In this document: positions 31,862-41,859 of the stretch, in pieces
How positions within the stretch are numbered: position 1 is the stretch's first letter
Layout: every line of letters begins with the position of its first letter
Assembly: GCA_023151185.1 (NCBI GenBank)
Contig: JAKLJL010000012.1
Location: forward strand, 34,228-98,227
Length of the DNA stretch: 64,000 bases
Direction of reading: 5' to 3'
DNA from: Bacteroidota bacterium
GTDB taxonomy: Bacteria; Bacteroidota; JABWAT01
Notes under the pieces: generated by a model
Databases searched by the model: none
What the model saw: the letters and a program-made list of their open reading frames with translations, nothing else
Told to the model about the DNA's origin: nothing
Made by a program: the position numbers and the translations under genes

Positions 31862-32587
31862 ATGTCCGAAAATCAATCTGAAATCCGGCCGTTCAGAAAG
31901 CCGTCACCCCACACCGACTTTACCCGGAAATTCCCGGTTGCCCGGATTCCCGGACCGGTGTGGCAGCTTTTCAGAGGTGAGGACCGGGAATGGCTGGTTC
32001 AGTTCAGTCAGGATTATCTGAGGGTTGTTTCCGTAACGTATTTTCAGCATTTCCGGATCGTGACCGAAGAAGATCTGTTCGAGTCGGCCGAAATCCTGAT
32101 TTTGCTGAACGAAAAGGTCAGGCCTGCCCGGATCAGGAAGATTTCGGAAGCAGCAACCCGGCTGTTTGAGTCGGTCAACTGGAAACGCCTGCATCCGGAT
32201 TCGGTGCTGCCCGAACTGAAACGGCTCGAAACGGCCCAATCCCGTGAGTTCGCAGGTGAGGATTTGGTTTCCGGGCCGGGGTCCGTTTTCCTGAAGCCGT
32301 TTCCGATGAAATCGACTGTGCTGGATGATTGGGAAGAAAACTTCTTTCTGCTTGCGGAATCCTATTATAAACTGATTCTGAGCTGGACCCGTCAGCCGTC
32401 CTTTTCCTGGAAACTTGGCCTGGTTCCGGAAGAAATTGACGTCGGGATTTACCGGAAACGGTTGGCCCTGGTGACTACAGAGGACCGGGTATTTGATACA
32501 GAATGGAAAAACTGGGCCGAAAAAGTAGCCTTTGTCCATGACTGGTTTTCAGCTTACACAGACGGGGAAACATTGCGGCCGGGATAA
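31862..32587 (+). CDS. Conserved-looking protein of unknown function
   Basis: 241 aa from ATG 31862; a TTG at 31829 is an in-frame alternative. No signal peptide or membrane segment. It is mostly helical with many Trp and Arg: VWQLFRGEDREWLVQFSQDYL, ILILLNEKVRPARIRKISEA, WKNWAEKVAFVHDWFSAY. I do not recognise the family. It is divergent from rmuC and convergent with hisB, 7 bp apart. Confidence 0.65.
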   Translation: MSENQSEIRPFRKPSPHTDFTRKFPVARIPGPVWQLFRGEDREWLVQFSQDYLRVVSVTYFQHFRIVTEEDLFESAEILILLNEKVRPARIRKISEAATRLFESVNWKRLHPDSVLPELKRLETAQSREFAGEDLVSGPGSVFLKPFPMKSTVLDDWEENFFLLAESYYKLILSWTRQPSFSWKLGLVPEEIDVGIYRKRLALVTTEDRVFDTEWKNWAEKVAFVHDWFSAYTDGETLRPG

Positions 32588-32594
32588 TCCCGGA

Positions 32595-33173
32595 TCAAAG
32601 AACCCCTTTTGTTGTAGGCAGGCCTTCACCGGTCAGGGCTGATGCCTGCCGGAAGGCCCTGGCAAAGCTTTTAAAAAGAGCCTCAGCTTTGTGATGATCA
32701 TTGATCCCGTAAAGAATCTCGGTATGGATATTGGCCTTCAGTGTATTCGACAGGGCAATAAAAAATTCCCGGATCATTTCAGAACTGAGTGTACCGATTT
32801 TAGCCCGGTCGAAACGGGCATTGAATACACAATAAGGCCTGCCGGAAAGATCCACAACGGTTCTGGCCAGAGTTTCATCCATCGGGCAATAAAAATAACC
32901 GTACCGGCCGATCCCCTTTTTATCCCCGAGTGCCTCACTGAGAGCCTGTCCGAGTGCCAGCCCGACGTCTTCAATAATATGATGATCATCAATGTGGATA
33001 TCCCCGTTGGCCTGAATGGACAGGTCCATGCCCGAGTGCCGGCTGAGCTGTTCAAGCATGTGGTCAAAAAATCCGATTCCGGTTCCGACTGAGTACACAC
33101 CGGTTCCGTCCAGGTTAACTTCAACCCGGATCTGGGTTTCTTTGGTATTTCGGGTCAGGGTTGCCGTTCTCAT
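32595..33173 (-). CDS. hisB: Imidazoleglycerol-phosphate dehydratase
   Basis: 192 aa, the monofunctional length. It dehydrates imidazole glycerol phosphate in histidine synthesis using two Mn ions. The His-rich metal motifs are FFDHMLEQLSRHSG, IDDHHIIEDVGLALG, and near the C-terminus YGINDHHKAEALFKSFARA. No other his gene is in the window, so the pathway is scattered or the neighbours lie elsewhere. Confidence 0.96.
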   Translation of the reverse strand: MRTATLTRNTKETQIRVEVNLDGTGVYSVGTGIGFFDHMLEQLSRHSGMDLSIQANGDIHIDDHHIIEDVGLALGQALSEALGDKKGIGRYGYFYCPMDETLARTVVDLSGRPYCVFNARFDRAKIGTLSSEMIREFFIALSNTLKANIHTEILYGINDHHKAEALFKSFARAFRQASALTGEGLPTTKGVL

Positions 33174-33302
33174 GGGTTTTGTTTCCCGGTCTGGTTATAG
33201 TTGGGCTCAATTTACCTGAAATATCGCCATTTGGCATGACTTGGGCAAATTTTCGGTCTGCGGCGTCCGGTTGGGTAAGGAGGAAGGTGAAATCCGTCTA
33301 AA

Positions 33303-33331
33303 TTGACATTAATCGGGAGTTTGGGTAACTT
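33303..33331 (+). promoter_or_regulatory. Sigma70-type promoter for the uppS-bamA block
   Basis: TTGACA (33303-33308), 17-bp spacer, TAACTT (33326-33331), followed by AAAG. It stands 52 bp before the GTG start of uppS in the divergent hisB/uppS gap. Confidence 0.6.
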
Positions 33332-33382
33332 AAAGGTTCGCAAATTGTGCAGGTTAATTAACTCTGGCCGTGCAGGAAAAAA

Positions 33383-34159
33383 GTGAAAGACAAACGGACA
33401 CCTGAAGACATCCGGTCGCAGGAAGAACTTAAAGCTGACTGCCACATTCCGCAGCACATTGCCATTATTATGGATGGCAATGGCCGTTGGGCAAAGGATA
33501 AAGGTCAGCCGCGGGTCAGAGGGCATCACGCCGGCGTTGAATCCGTCCGGGATGCTGTCGAGGCCTGTGCTGAACTGGGTGTGGGTTTTCTGACCCTGTA
33601 TGCCTTCAGCACCGAAAACTGGGGCCGGCCGAAAGAGGAGGTTGGGGCCCTGATGAGTTTGCTTATCCACAGTCTGCGCAGGGAGCTGAAAACCCTGAAT
33701 CAGAATAACATCCGCCTGATGACCATCGGGAACCGGGAAGATTTACCCGAAAAGGTCAGAGGCGAACTGGAACAAACGATCGAACTCACCCGACAAAACA
33801 CCCGGATGACTCTGGTCCTTGCGCTTTCCTACAGTGGCAGGTGGGATATGACCCAGGCGGTTAGAGCCATTTCTGAAGAAGTCCTCTCCGGGAAACTGAC
33901 CGTCGGGGATATTTCTGCTGATACGATTTCGGATCATCTTGCCACAAAAGGAATTCCTGATCCGGATCTGATGATCAGAACCAGCGGTGAAATGCGGATT
34001 TCCAATTTTCTCCTCTGGCAACTGGCTTATTCTGAATTGTACATTACAGACTGTTTCTGGCCGGATTTCCGGCGGCCTCATCTTTACGACGCCATCCGCA
34101 GCTATTCCCGGCGTGAACGGCGTTTCGGAAAAGTGAGTGAACAATTAAAGCCGGTCTGA
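33383..34159 (+). CDS. uppS: Isoprenyl transferase (undecaprenyl diphosphate synthase)
   Basis: 258 aa from GTG 33383, with AGGAAAAA just upstream. Family motifs: IAIIMDGNGRWAKDKGQPRVRGHHAG (catalytic Asp in MDGN), LTLYAFSTENWGRP, LALSYSGRWD, and DLMIRTSGEMRISNFLLWQLAYSEL. It makes the C55 lipid carrier for peptidoglycan and LPS from FPP. It opens the envelope block; bamA follows after 35 bp. Confidence 0.96.
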   Translation: MKDKRTPEDIRSQEELKADCHIPQHIAIIMDGNGRWAKDKGQPRVRGHHAGVESVRDAVEACAELGVGFLTLYAFSTENWGRPKEEVGALMSLLIHSLRRELKTLNQNNIRLMTIGNREDLPEKVRGELEQTIELTRQNTRMTLVLALSYSGRWDMTQAVRAISEEVLSGKLTVGDISADTISDHLATKGIPDPDLMIRTSGEMRISNFLLWQLAYSELYITDCFWPDFRRPHLYDAIRSYSRRERRFGKVSEQLKPV

Positions 34160-34194
34160 CCCGGCATCACCTGTTTTTTATAAGGCTCTTTTAC

Positions 34195-36597
34195 ATGCAG
34201 TTTATCCGCCTGACCCTTCTTGTTTCGTTTCTGGCCCTTCCTCTGACCGGATTTTCCCAGTTTCAAAACCAAACTCCCAAAACCCAGACTTTTAAAATTG
34301 CCGGGATAACCGTCGAAGGAACTGTATTTGCCGATCCGCAGAATGTGATCAGCAACTCGGGTCTCTCTGTCGGTGATGAGCTGACAATGCCGTCCGAAAA
34401 AATTTCAAATGCCATTAACAGGCTGTGGAACCAGCGGCTGTACAGTGACATTCAGATTCTCGAAGACCAGCGGATTGGTGATCAGATTTTCCTGATTATC
34501 CGCATCAGGGAACACAACCGCCTCGATACCTGGGAGTGGGACGGCCTGGATGAACTCGACAAAGAAGACCTCGAAAAAGTGATTACCCTGATCAAAGGTC
34601 AGATTTTAACACCTGCAACCCTGAAAAGATGGGAAAAAGCCATTGTAAAGCGGTATGAAAAAGACGGGTATCTGAAAGCCTCGGTTTCGTGGGACCAGGT
34701 TGAAAAGGCTCCGGGAAAAGTCAATCTGGTTATCAAGGTGGATGAAGGCCCGGATGTTTATGTCAAAAAAATCCGGTTTCACGGCAATACCGCTTTCGAA
34801 AACGATGATCTGGTTGATGCATTCAAGGAAACCAATCAGGATTCCTGGTGGCGGATCTTTGGCGGACCCAAGTTTAAACGGGAAGAGTATGAAAAAGATC
34901 TGGGTCTCCTGAAAGATTTCTATCAGGAACAGGGGTTTAAGGATTACCGCCTGATCAGTGACACCATTTCCTACAATCCCGAAAATGACCGCCAGATGTA
35001 TATCGACATTCAGGTGTTTGAAGGCGAAAAGTATTTTGTCAGAAATATCAACTGGGTCGGGAACAAACTGTATTCGGATACGACCCTGTTCGATGTTCTG
35101 GGTTTTAAGGAAGGCGACGTTTACAACCAGAAAAAGCTGAGCCAGAACCTGTATTTTACCCAGGAAGGGAAAGATATCGGGTCACTCTATTACGACCGGG
35201 GATATATGTTTTTCCAGGTGGATAAACAGGAAACCGTTGTCGGAAAGGATTCGGTTGATCTGACGTTTACCATTACCGAAGGAAATCAGGTCAACATCGG
35301 GCGTGTTCACATCCGCGGCAACACCAAAACCAAGGAAAAGGTCATCCGCCGGGAACTTTATACACTTCCGGGATATACCTTTTCAAGGGATGCCATTGTT
35401 AGGTCACAGCGTCAGATTTCGGTTCTCAATTTCTTTGATCCTGAAAAAATTGATATCCAGACCCCGATAGTGGATCAGGAAACAGTGGATATTGTCTACA
35501 CCGTTCAGGAAAAATCATCCGATCAGTTTAACCTGAGTGCCGGTTATTCGGCAACCTTTGGGTTTTCGGGTGCCGTCGGACTGACCTTTACCAACTTTTC
35601 TGCACAGGAGACTTTCAATAAGGAAGCCTGGCAGCCCATCCCGGTCGGTGATGCCCAGCGCCTGTCGATTGATGCCCAGTTCGGTGTCAACAACCGGTAC
35701 AATACCTATTCCCTCAGTTTTCAGGAACCCTGGTTCAATGATACCCCGACTTCGGTTGGGTTCAGTGTTTATTATACTTACCAGAATATTTATTATCAGT
35801 TGATTCAGCGTGGATTTTCGGTCAGTGTTGGCCGGCGCCTGAAATGGCCGGATGATTACTTCAGCGGAAACTGGATTTTCAGATATCAGAGCAATGATTA
35901 TGACAGCGGTACGGATTCCTATTATTACCTCAGCGGGAAATCAACCCAGTACACTCTGACCCAGATTTTTACCCGGAACAGTTATGACAACCCGATTTTT
36001 CCGCGCGGCGGGTCCAATCTGGTGCTCTACACTGAACTTGCCGGCGCACCGTTCCTGCCGGGAACCTCAACTTACACCAAACACAAACTGAATCTGGAAG
36101 GTTACAGCCGGATCACCGGCGACCTGGTCATGTTCCAGTCTTCCCGGTTCGGATTCCTTCACTCAACCAAAGGGGATGACAAGCGGGCCATTCCCTATCA
36201 GGAATATTTTTATATGGGTGGTTCCGGGCTGAGTGCCTTCGAAACCATTGCCCTGCGGGGATATGATGACCGGGAAGTTGGTCCACGTGATCTGGATGAT
36301 GTTCCGATCGGAGCCAAAACCTTTTTCAAATATTCCACTGAACTCAGATATCCCATAACCCTGACCCCACAGGCTTCGGTCTATATGCTCGGATTTTTCG
36401 ATGCAGGAAATGCCTGGCGCCAGTTCGATGAAGCCAGTCTGTTTGAACTGAAACGGTCGGTCGGTGCCGGTGTCAGAATCTTTCTGCCCTTCGTCGGAAT
36501 GATTGGCCTTGACTACGGCTACGGACTTGACGGAACCTCCAGAAGCCGGAATCCGAACGGATGGACCTTAACCTTTACCTTTGGACAGGGTCAGTAA
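34195..36597 (+). CDS. bamA: Outer-membrane protein assembly factor BamA
   Basis: 800 aa. Signal peptide (FIRLTLLVSFLALPLTGFSQ), then five POTRA-type repeats (~30-430; for example FKIAGITVEGTVFADP, VKKIRFHGNTAFENDDL, VRNINWVGNKLYS, NIGRVHIRGNTKTKEKVIRREL), then the Omp85 barrel (~440-800) with EPWFNDTPTSVGFSVYY, a FFDAGNAWRQFD strand and a C-terminal TFTFGQGQ. It folds beta-barrels into the outer membrane. Followed by two OmpH/Skp genes, the standard gene order. Confidence 0.97.
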   Translation: MQFIRLTLLVSFLALPLTGFSQFQNQTPKTQTFKIAGITVEGTVFADPQNVISNSGLSVGDELTMPSEKISNAINRLWNQRLYSDIQILEDQRIGDQIFLIIRIREHNRLDTWEWDGLDELDKEDLEKVITLIKGQILTPATLKRWEKAIVKRYEKDGYLKASVSWDQVEKAPGKVNLVIKVDEGPDVYVKKIRFHGNTAFENDDLVDAFKETNQDSWWRIFGGPKFKREEYEKDLGLLKDFYQEQGFKDYRLISDTISYNPENDRQMYIDIQVFEGEKYFVRNINWVGNKLYSDTTLFDVLGFKEGDVYNQKKLSQNLYFTQEGKDIGSLYYDRGYMFFQVDKQETVVGKDSVDLTFTITEGNQVNIGRVHIRGNTKTKEKVIRRELYTLPGYTFSRDAIVRSQRQISVLNFFDPEKIDIQTPIVDQETVDIVYTVQEKSSDQFNLSAGYSATFGFSGAVGLTFTNFSAQETFNKEAWQPIPVGDAQRLSIDAQFGVNNRYNTYSLSFQEPWFNDTPTSVGFSVYYTYQNIYYQLIQRGFSVSVGRRLKWPDDYFSGNWIFRYQSNDYDSGTDSYYYLSGKSTQYTLTQIFTRNSYDNPIFPRGGSNLVLYTELAGAPFLPGTSTYTKHKLNLEGYSRITGDLVMFQSSRFGFLHSTKGDDKRAIPYQEYFYMGGSGLSAFETIALRGYDDREVGPRDLDDVPIGAKTFFKYSTELRYPITLTPQASVYMLGFFDAGNAWRQFDEASLFELKRSVGAGVRIFLPFVGMIGLDYGYGLDGTSRSRNPNGWTLTFTFGQGQ

Positions 36598-36660
36598 ATT
36601 GCCTGTTTTTTTTTATAAAATGACGCTAATTTTACCGGAATCACATCCCGGAGAAACTGT

Positions 36661-37188
36661 ATGAAAACGTATTTTGCCGCCATTCTGTTTTTACTAACCG
36701 CCCTGCCGGCTGCCGCACAGGTCAAGGTTGGTTTTTTTGATTCCAATTCCGTCATGGAAAAACTGCCCGAGGTGAAGGATGTTCAGAACCAGCTTGATGT
36801 CATGACTGAAGACTGGAAAAAGGAAATCCAGCAGATGAAGAAAGAACTGGATGACCGGTTTAAGGAATTCAGAACCCAGTCCCTGCTGTATTCGGATGAT
36901 GTCCGCCGGAAACGGGAAGACGAAATTATTGCACTTGAGCAGAAAATTGCAGACTATCAGAACAAGAAATTCGGGGTTAACGGCGAACTCTTTACCAAAC
37001 AGAGTGAGTTGATGAAGCCGATTCAAAATAGTATCTTTAAAGCTGCAAAAGTGGTGGCAGAAGAAGAGAAAATAGACTTTATTTTTGACCGCAGCGGTCA
37101 GATTTCTATCTTTTACGCCAATCCGGCTCTGGATCTGACAGAAAAAATTCTGAAACGGGTCAGAGCTACCGGAATTGATAAAAACTAA
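36661..37188 (+). CDS. OmpH/Skp-family periplasmic chaperone, copy 1
   Basis: 175 aa: signal peptide (TYFAAILFLLTALPAAAQ), then VKVGFFDSNSVMEKLPEVKD and a long coiled coil (KEIQQMKKELDDRFKEFR...EQKIADYQNKKFG), ending with EEKIDFIFDRSG. Skp trimers escort unfolded outer-membrane proteins to BamA. Paralogous to the next gene; about 64 bp after bamA. Confidence 0.92.
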   Translation: MKTYFAAILFLLTALPAAAQVKVGFFDSNSVMEKLPEVKDVQNQLDVMTEDWKKEIQQMKKELDDRFKEFRTQSLLYSDDVRRKREDEIIALEQKIADYQNKKFGVNGELFTKQSELMKPIQNSIFKAAKVVAEEEKIDFIFDRSGQISIFYANPALDLTEKILKRVRATGIDKN

Positions 37189-37204
37189 ACAGAAAGATCC
37201 GACT

Positions 37205-37765
37205 ATGACCATCAGACTGATCACGGCACTGGTTATGACCTCTGCACTTGTTTTCAATGCAACAGGACTCAGCGCCCAAATGAAAATTGCAGTTGCAAAT
37301 TCCCAGCAGATCATCGAAAACCTGCCTGAGGCTAAAGGAATCCAGGCCCAGATGCAGAAAGCAAAGGAAGCCGCAGAAGCTGAATTTGCCGGAAAAGCCC
37401 AGAAATTTCAGGCTGATGTTGCCGACTACGACCGGAAAAAAGACATGATGTCACCGGATAAGAAGAAACAAACCGAGCAGGAACTGCAGCAGAAACAGGC
37501 TGAGCTTCAGCAATACAACCAGACCAAAACCCAGGAATTGCAGCAGAAGCAGCTTGAATTGTTTAAACCCATCGAAGAAAAAGTGCTCGATGCCATACAG
37601 GTTGTGGCAAAAAAAGAAGGGTACGTGGCTGTTTTTGATAAAGCCAACAGCCTTTCAAATATCGTCCTCTATGCAGATGACAGTCTGGATATTACCTTTA
37701 AAGTCCTCGACTATCTGAAAACTGCCAAGGCAGCTGCAGAACCCAAAACCGAATCGAAGAAGTAA
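37205..37765 (+). CDS. OmpH/Skp-family periplasmic chaperone, copy 2
   Basis: 186 aa from ATG 37205; a farther open start at 37175 would run into the preceding gene. Signal peptide (LITALVMTSALVFNATGLSAQ), then MKIAVANSQQIIENLPEAKG and a Gln/Lys-rich coiled coil (QELQQKQAELQQYNQTKTQELQQKQLELF), ending KKEGYVAVFDKANS. A terminator follows, so it closes the first part of the block. Confidence 0.92.
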   Translation: MTIRLITALVMTSALVFNATGLSAQMKIAVANSQQIIENLPEAKGIQAQMQKAKEAAEAEFAGKAQKFQADVADYDRKKDMMSPDKKKQTEQELQQKQAELQQYNQTKTQELQQKQLELFKPIEEKVLDAIQVVAKKEGYVAVFDKANSLSNIVLYADDSLDITFKVLDYLKTAKAAAEPKTESKK

Positions 37766-37778
37766 GGATAAGTTGAAG

Positions 37779-37801
37779 AGACCTGCCCGGCAGGTCTTTT
37801 T
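37779..37801 (+). terminator. Terminator between the second ompH gene and lpxD
   Basis: Eight-bp stem AGACCTGC/GCAGGTCT with a three-base loop, then TTTTT. It separates bamA-ompH-ompH from lpxD onward, unless read-through occurs. Confidence 0.75.
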
Positions 37802-37834
37802 AATTTGTTGTTCTTTTATTCAACCGGAGGCACG

Positions 37835-38884
37835 ATGAAACTTTCAGAACTTGCCGGATTTCTCGGCGGTAAACTTGAAGGCGACCCTGAATTTACCATT
37901 ACCGGAATTGCGAAAATCGAAGAAGCAGATTCCGGCCAGGTTACCTTTATCTCAAATTCCAAGTACGAAAAATACCTCTCCAGTACCCGGGCTCAGGCCC
38001 TGATCTGTTCCCCTGATATTCAGGTCCCTGAAAATGGGCCGAAACATGTTATCCGGGTTTCCGATCCCTATACCGCTTTCCTTTTTACCCTTGAACGGTT
38101 TAATCCGCCTCTGAACTGGACGGATGGCGGCATTCACCCGACTGCACAGGTTGATCCTTCCGCCCGGCTGGGGACGAACGTTACCCTTGGTCCGGGTGTT
38201 GTTGTTTATAAGGATGCCCGGATCGGAAACAACACCCGGATTTATGCCAATTCAGTTGTCGGGCCATCTGCATCAATCGGCGAAAACTGTCTGATTTACC
38301 CGAACGTAACGGTCTATCATCAGGTGCAGATTCATAACCGGGTGATCATTCACAGCGGCACGGTCATCGGTTCGGACGGATTCGGTTTCGTCCCCGGAAT
38401 GGACGGTGTTTACAGGAAAATTCCGCAGATGGGTTTTGTCATCCTTGAAGATGATGTTGAAATCGGTGCCAACACGGCAGTTGACCGGGCGACTCTGGGT
38501 GCAACGGTCATTAAACAGGGAACCAAGCTGGACAACCTGATTCAGATTGCCCACAATGTAAATATCGGAGAAAACACCGTTCTGGCCGCCCAGGCAGGCG
38601 TTGCCGGTTCCGTTAAGGTTGGGTCGAACTGCCAGATCGGGGGCCAGGTCGGAATTGCCGGGCACCTTGAAGTGGTGAACCACGTCAGCATCGGAGCCCA
38701 GTCTGGAGTGAGCAAATCCTTAACCCAGCCGGGGACAACCTATTTCGGAACTCCGGCCAAACCGATCAAGGAAGCCTTCCGCCTGGAAGGATCTATGCGG
38801 CAGTTACCTGCCCTTTTCCGTCAGATCAAGGAACTGGAAGACAAACTGGCAGCACTTGAAGCGAAAATCGGGGAAAATAAATAA
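37835..38884 (+). CDS. lpxD: UDP-3-O-(3-hydroxyacyl)glucosamine N-acyltransferase
   Basis: 349 aa from ATG 37835, chosen over 37805 because GGAGG at 37826-37830 fits it. The N-terminal uridine-binding domain (~1-100) begins [20 protein letters not shown]. It is followed by hexapeptide repeats of a left-handed beta-helix ([20 protein letters not shown]). The catalytic His is in [20 protein letters not shown] and AVDRATLG are LpxD signatures. It adds the N-linked acyl chain in lipid A synthesis. lpxC/fabZ follows after 5 bp. Confidence 0.97.
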   Translation: MKLSELAGFLGGKLEGDPEFTITGIAKIEEADSGQVTFISNSKYEKYLSSTRAQALICSPDIQVPENGPKHVIRVSDPYTAFLFTLERFNPPLNWTDGGIHPTAQVDPSARLGTNVTLGPGVVVYKDARIGNNTRIYANSVVGPSASIGENCLIYPNVTVYHQVQIHNRVIIHSGTVIGSDGFGFVPGMDGVYRKIPQMGFVILEDDVEIGANTAVDRATLGATVIKQGTKLDNLIQIAHNVNIGENTVLAAQAGVAGSVKVGSNCQIGGQVGIAGHLEVVNHVSIGAQSGVSKSLTQPGTTYFGTPAKPIKEAFRLEGSMRQLPALFRQIKELEDKLAALEAKIGENK

Positions 38885-38889
38885 CCAGT

Positions 38890-40281
38890 ATGATTGAAAA
38901 ACAAAAAACCATACAAAGCGAAGTATCTCTTTCCGGCGTTGGGCTCCATACCGGGCATGTTTCGACAGTCACCTTTAAACCGGCACCCGAAAATTACGGA
39001 TTCAGATTTGTACGGGTTGATCTTCCCGGGCATCCCGAAGTACCCGCCGATGTGAATTATGTAGTGGATCTTTCACGGGGAACGACCATACAGCTTGGTG
39101 ACGCACGGGTGCATACTGTTGAGCATGTTCTGGCTTCACTTGTCGGGCTGCAGATTGACAATTGCCGCATAGAACTGAGTGCACCAGAACCCCCTGTCAT
39201 GGACGGATCTGCAAAACCCTTTGTGGATGCACTTCTCACAGCAGGAATTCAGGAACAAACAGCTCTGAAAGATTATCTGGTCATCGATCAGACCATTCAG
39301 TATACAGAGGAAAACCGGGGGGTTCAGATTGTTGGACTTCCGGCCGACGATTTTCGTCTGACGGTAATGGTTGATTACAACAATCCGGCTCTGGGAAGCC
39401 AGCATACCGGGATGTTCTCGATCAAGGAATTTGTTGAAGAATTTGCTTCTGCCAGAACGTTCTGTTTCCTCACCGAAGTCGAAATGCTGGCCGAACAGGG
39501 CCTGATCAAAGGCGGTGATATTGATAATGCCGTTGTTATTGTAGACCGGAATGTGGATGGTTCTGAACTGACGAGGCTGAAGGATAAACTCAAAATTGAC
39601 GGAGAACTGGTCATCGGGAACACCGGGTTTCTGAATAATAAGGAACTGCGGTTTAAGAATGAACCGGCCCGCCATAAGCTGCTCGACCTCATGGGTGATC
39701 TGGCCCTGATCGGGGCACCCCTGAAAGGACAGGTTCTTGCTGCCCGGCCGGGTCATGCTGCCAATATTGCTTTTGTTAAAGAACTCAGAAAACTGGTGGA
39801 TGCCAGAAAACTATCCCGTAAATTCCAGCATGTCAAAAAGGAAGGGGTCGTTTTTGACATTCAGGCCATTGAAAGAATCCTGCCGCACCGGTATCCGTTT
39901 CTTCTGATTGACCGGATACTCGAATTTAAGCTGGATGAAAAAATAACCGCCATTAAAAACGTCACCCGGAATGAGCCCTTTTTCAACGGACACTTTCCGG
40001 GTCACCCGGTCATGCCCGGTGTTCTGATTGTTGAGGCCATGGCCCAGGCCGGCGGGATCCTGCTGCTGAACGGAATTGAGAATGCCGAGGAAAATCTGGT
40101 TTACTTCATGTCAATTGATCAGTGCAAGTTCCGGAAACCGGTAACTCCCGGTGATCAGCTTGTTATTGAAGTTGAAATGGTTTCAAGACGGCGCAAAATC
40201 TGCACGATCAAAGGAAAAGCAAGTGTTGAAGGCCAGGTTGTCTGTGAAGCTGAAATGATGGCCTCCATCGTTGAAAGGTAA
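38890..40281 (+). CDS. lpxC/fabZ: Bifunctional LpxC-FabZ: UDP-3-O-acyl-GlcNAc deacetylase / 3-hydroxyacyl-ACP dehydratase
   Basis: 463 aa, a natural fusion known from Bacteroidota and relatives. Residues 1-~305 are LpxC, the committed zinc deacetylase of lipid A synthesis: VSLSGVGLHTG, zinc-site VHTVEHVLASL and PARHKLLDLMGDLALIG, and RPGHAANIAF. Residues ~315-463 are FabZ, a hotdog dehydratase of fatty acid synthesis: ILPHRYPFLLIDRI, catalytic His in NGHFPGHPVMPG and Glu in LIVEAMAQAGG. Fusion ties hydroxyacyl supply to lipid A demand. 4 bp before lpxA. Confidence 0.97.
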   Translation: MIEKQKTIQSEVSLSGVGLHTGHVSTVTFKPAPENYGFRFVRVDLPGHPEVPADVNYVVDLSRGTTIQLGDARVHTVEHVLASLVGLQIDNCRIELSAPEPPVMDGSAKPFVDALLTAGIQEQTALKDYLVIDQTIQYTEENRGVQIVGLPADDFRLTVMVDYNNPALGSQHTGMFSIKEFVEEFASARTFCFLTEVEMLAEQGLIKGGDIDNAVVIVDRNVDGSELTRLKDKLKIDGELVIGNTGFLNNKELRFKNEPARHKLLDLMGDLALIGAPLKGQVLAARPGHAANIAFVKELRKLVDARKLSRKFQHVKKEGVVFDIQAIERILPHRYPFLLIDRILEFKLDEKITAIKNVTRNEPFFNGHFPGHPVMPGVLIVEAMAQAGGILLLNGIENAEENLVYFMSIDQCKFRKPVTPGDQLVIEVEMVSRRRKICTIKGKASVEGQVVCEAEMMASIVER

Positions 40282-40285
40282 AACC

Positions 40286-41071
40286 ATGTCTGCCCGTATC
40301 CATAAATTTGCTGAAGTATCACCGAAAGCTGAATTGGGAAACAATGTCGAAGTCGGCCCGTTTACAGTCATTGAAGAGGATGTCGTCATCGGTGATGATA
40401 CGGTGATCGGGTCTTCTGCTTTGGTGGCAGACGGTGCACGTATTGGCAAAGGGGTCAAAATTCACCACGGTGCAGTGGTTTCGACTGCCCCGCAGGATTT
40501 AAAATACAAGGGTGAAAAAACCACTTTGATCGTGGGGGATAACACCGTGGTGCGGGAATTCTGTTCCCTGAACCGCGGAACTACCCATTCAAACCAGACG
40601 GTAATCGGATCGGACTGCCTGCTTATGGCTTACGTCCATGTGGCACACGATACGGTTGTGGGGAATAAGGTGATTCTGGCAAACGGAGTTCAGGTTGCCG
40701 GTCACGTCGAAATTCATGATCAGGCCATTATCGGCGGAATGACGCCGATTCACCAGTTTACCAAAGTCGGTGCCCATGTCATGGTTGGCGGCGGATTCAG
40801 AATCACCAAAGACGTTCCGCCGTATGTACTGGCAGGCAGGGAACCCCTGACTGCCGAGGGTCTGAATCTGATCGGACTCAGACGCCGGGGCTTCAGCCGG
40901 GAGTCAATCGAAGCACTTGACAAGGCTTTCATGATTCTCTATCGCCGCGGTTTGAATGTTTCGGATGCGTTGAAGGCCATTGAAGCAGAAGTCACCCAGC
41001 TTCCCGAAGTCGCCTATTTTGTCGAGTTTATCCGGAAATGTGACAGGGGGATCATCCGGGGACCCAAATGA
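40286..41071 (+). CDS. lpxA: UDP-N-acetylglucosamine acyltransferase
   Basis: 261 aa from ATG 40286; an in-frame TTG at 40271 overlaps the previous gene. Left-handed beta-helix of hexapeptide repeats (IHKFAEVSPKAELGNNVEVGPFTVI). GGEKTTL-type segment is KYKGEKTTLIVGDN; RGTTHSNQTVIG and the catalytic His in YVHVAHDTVVG follow, then GMTPIHQFTKVGAHVMVGGGFRI as in LpxA. It does the first acylation in lipid A synthesis. Overlaps lipM by 4 bases. Confidence 0.97.
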   Translation: MSARIHKFAEVSPKAELGNNVEVGPFTVIEEDVVIGDDTVIGSSALVADGARIGKGVKIHHGAVVSTAPQDLKYKGEKTTLIVGDNTVVREFCSLNRGTTHSNQTVIGSDCLLMAYVHVAHDTVVGNKVILANGVQVAGHVEIHDQAIIGGMTPIHQFTKVGAHVMVGGGFRITKDVPPYVLAGREPLTAEGLNLIGLRRRGFSRESIEALDKAFMILYRRGLNVSDALKAIEAEVTQLPEVAYFVEFIRKCDRGIIRGPK

Positions 41072-41859
41072 GTATCGGCCGCCTGATCCAGGATCAGGCT
41101 CTTTCCGGCTTTGAAAATATGGCGGTGGATTCAGCATTGGTTGAATCGGTTTTGAGCCGCCTTTCCGGACCGGTGTTCCGGTTTTATTTCTGGAAACCTC
41201 CGGCATTGTCTCTGGGCTATCACCAACCTCTTTCCGAAGTTCTTGCCGGTGAATGTAAACAGGCTGGAATTGATATCGTGCGCAGGCCAACCGGTGGCCG
41301 GGCGGTCCTTCATGATGGCGAACTGACCTATTCGGTGGTTCTTCCGCTCGGAACCCCGGCACCATCAGACTGGTATGATCTCATCCACCACTCTTTTCAT
41401 CTGGCTTTTTCCAGACAAAATATCCCGACCGGCTACACCACCAGAAATGATGACTTTAAATCAGTTTATTCAGGACTTACTGCGGTCCCGTGTTTTATTT
41501 CCTCGGCAAAAAGTGAACTGACACTGAAGGGTAAAAAACTGGTGGGTTCTGCCCAGCGGGTTTACGGATCTGTTCTTTTGCAGCATGGAAGCATATTGCT
41601 AACCGACAGTCATCTTAAAATTGCCGATCTGCTGGCCTGTGGATCTGAAGAGGAACGGGAGCAGATGAGGACCATCCTCAACGAAAAATCGACCAGTATT
41701 GCCCGGGAAAACTATCCTTTTTCTGTGGATCAGTTCCTGTCGGACATTCCCGGTATTCTGGCAGAAACACTCGGAATCCGGTTTCAGCCGGATGCACTTA
41801 AACCCGAGGAACAGGAAATGGTTTACCATTTCCGAAAAAAATACAGGAGTCTACTATGA
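41068..41859 (+). CDS. lipM: Octanoyltransferase LipM-like (lipoate/biotin ligase family)
   Basis: 263 aa. Family motifs: [38 protein letters not shown] and the Lys-containing [24 protein letters not shown] Cys in [12 protein letters not shown] sits where LipM-type octanoyltransferases carry their catalytic Cys, which favours LipM over LplA ligase. It loads octanoyl groups onto GcvH or E2 proteins for lipoate synthesis. LipA is not in the window. ATGA overlaps on both sides, with lpxA and panB. Confidence 0.78.
   Translation: MSIGRLIQDQALSGFENMAVDSALVESVLSRLSGPVFRFYFWKPPALSLGYHQPLSEVLAGECKQAGIDIVRRPTGGRAVLHDGELTYSVVLPLGTPAPSDWYDLIHHSFHLAFSRQNIPTGYTTRNDDFKSVYSGLTAVPCFISSAKSELTLKGKKLVGSAQRVYGSVLLQHGSILLTDSHLKIADLLACGSEEEREQMRTILNEKSTSIARENYPFSVDQFLSDIPGILAETLGIRFQPDALKPEEQEMVYHFRKKYRSLL

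Noticed and set aside
33212..33670. Minus-strand open frame of 152 codons across the hisB/uppS gap
   Set aside because: It is antisense to the uppS start and promoter and has no domain, signal or ribosome site.
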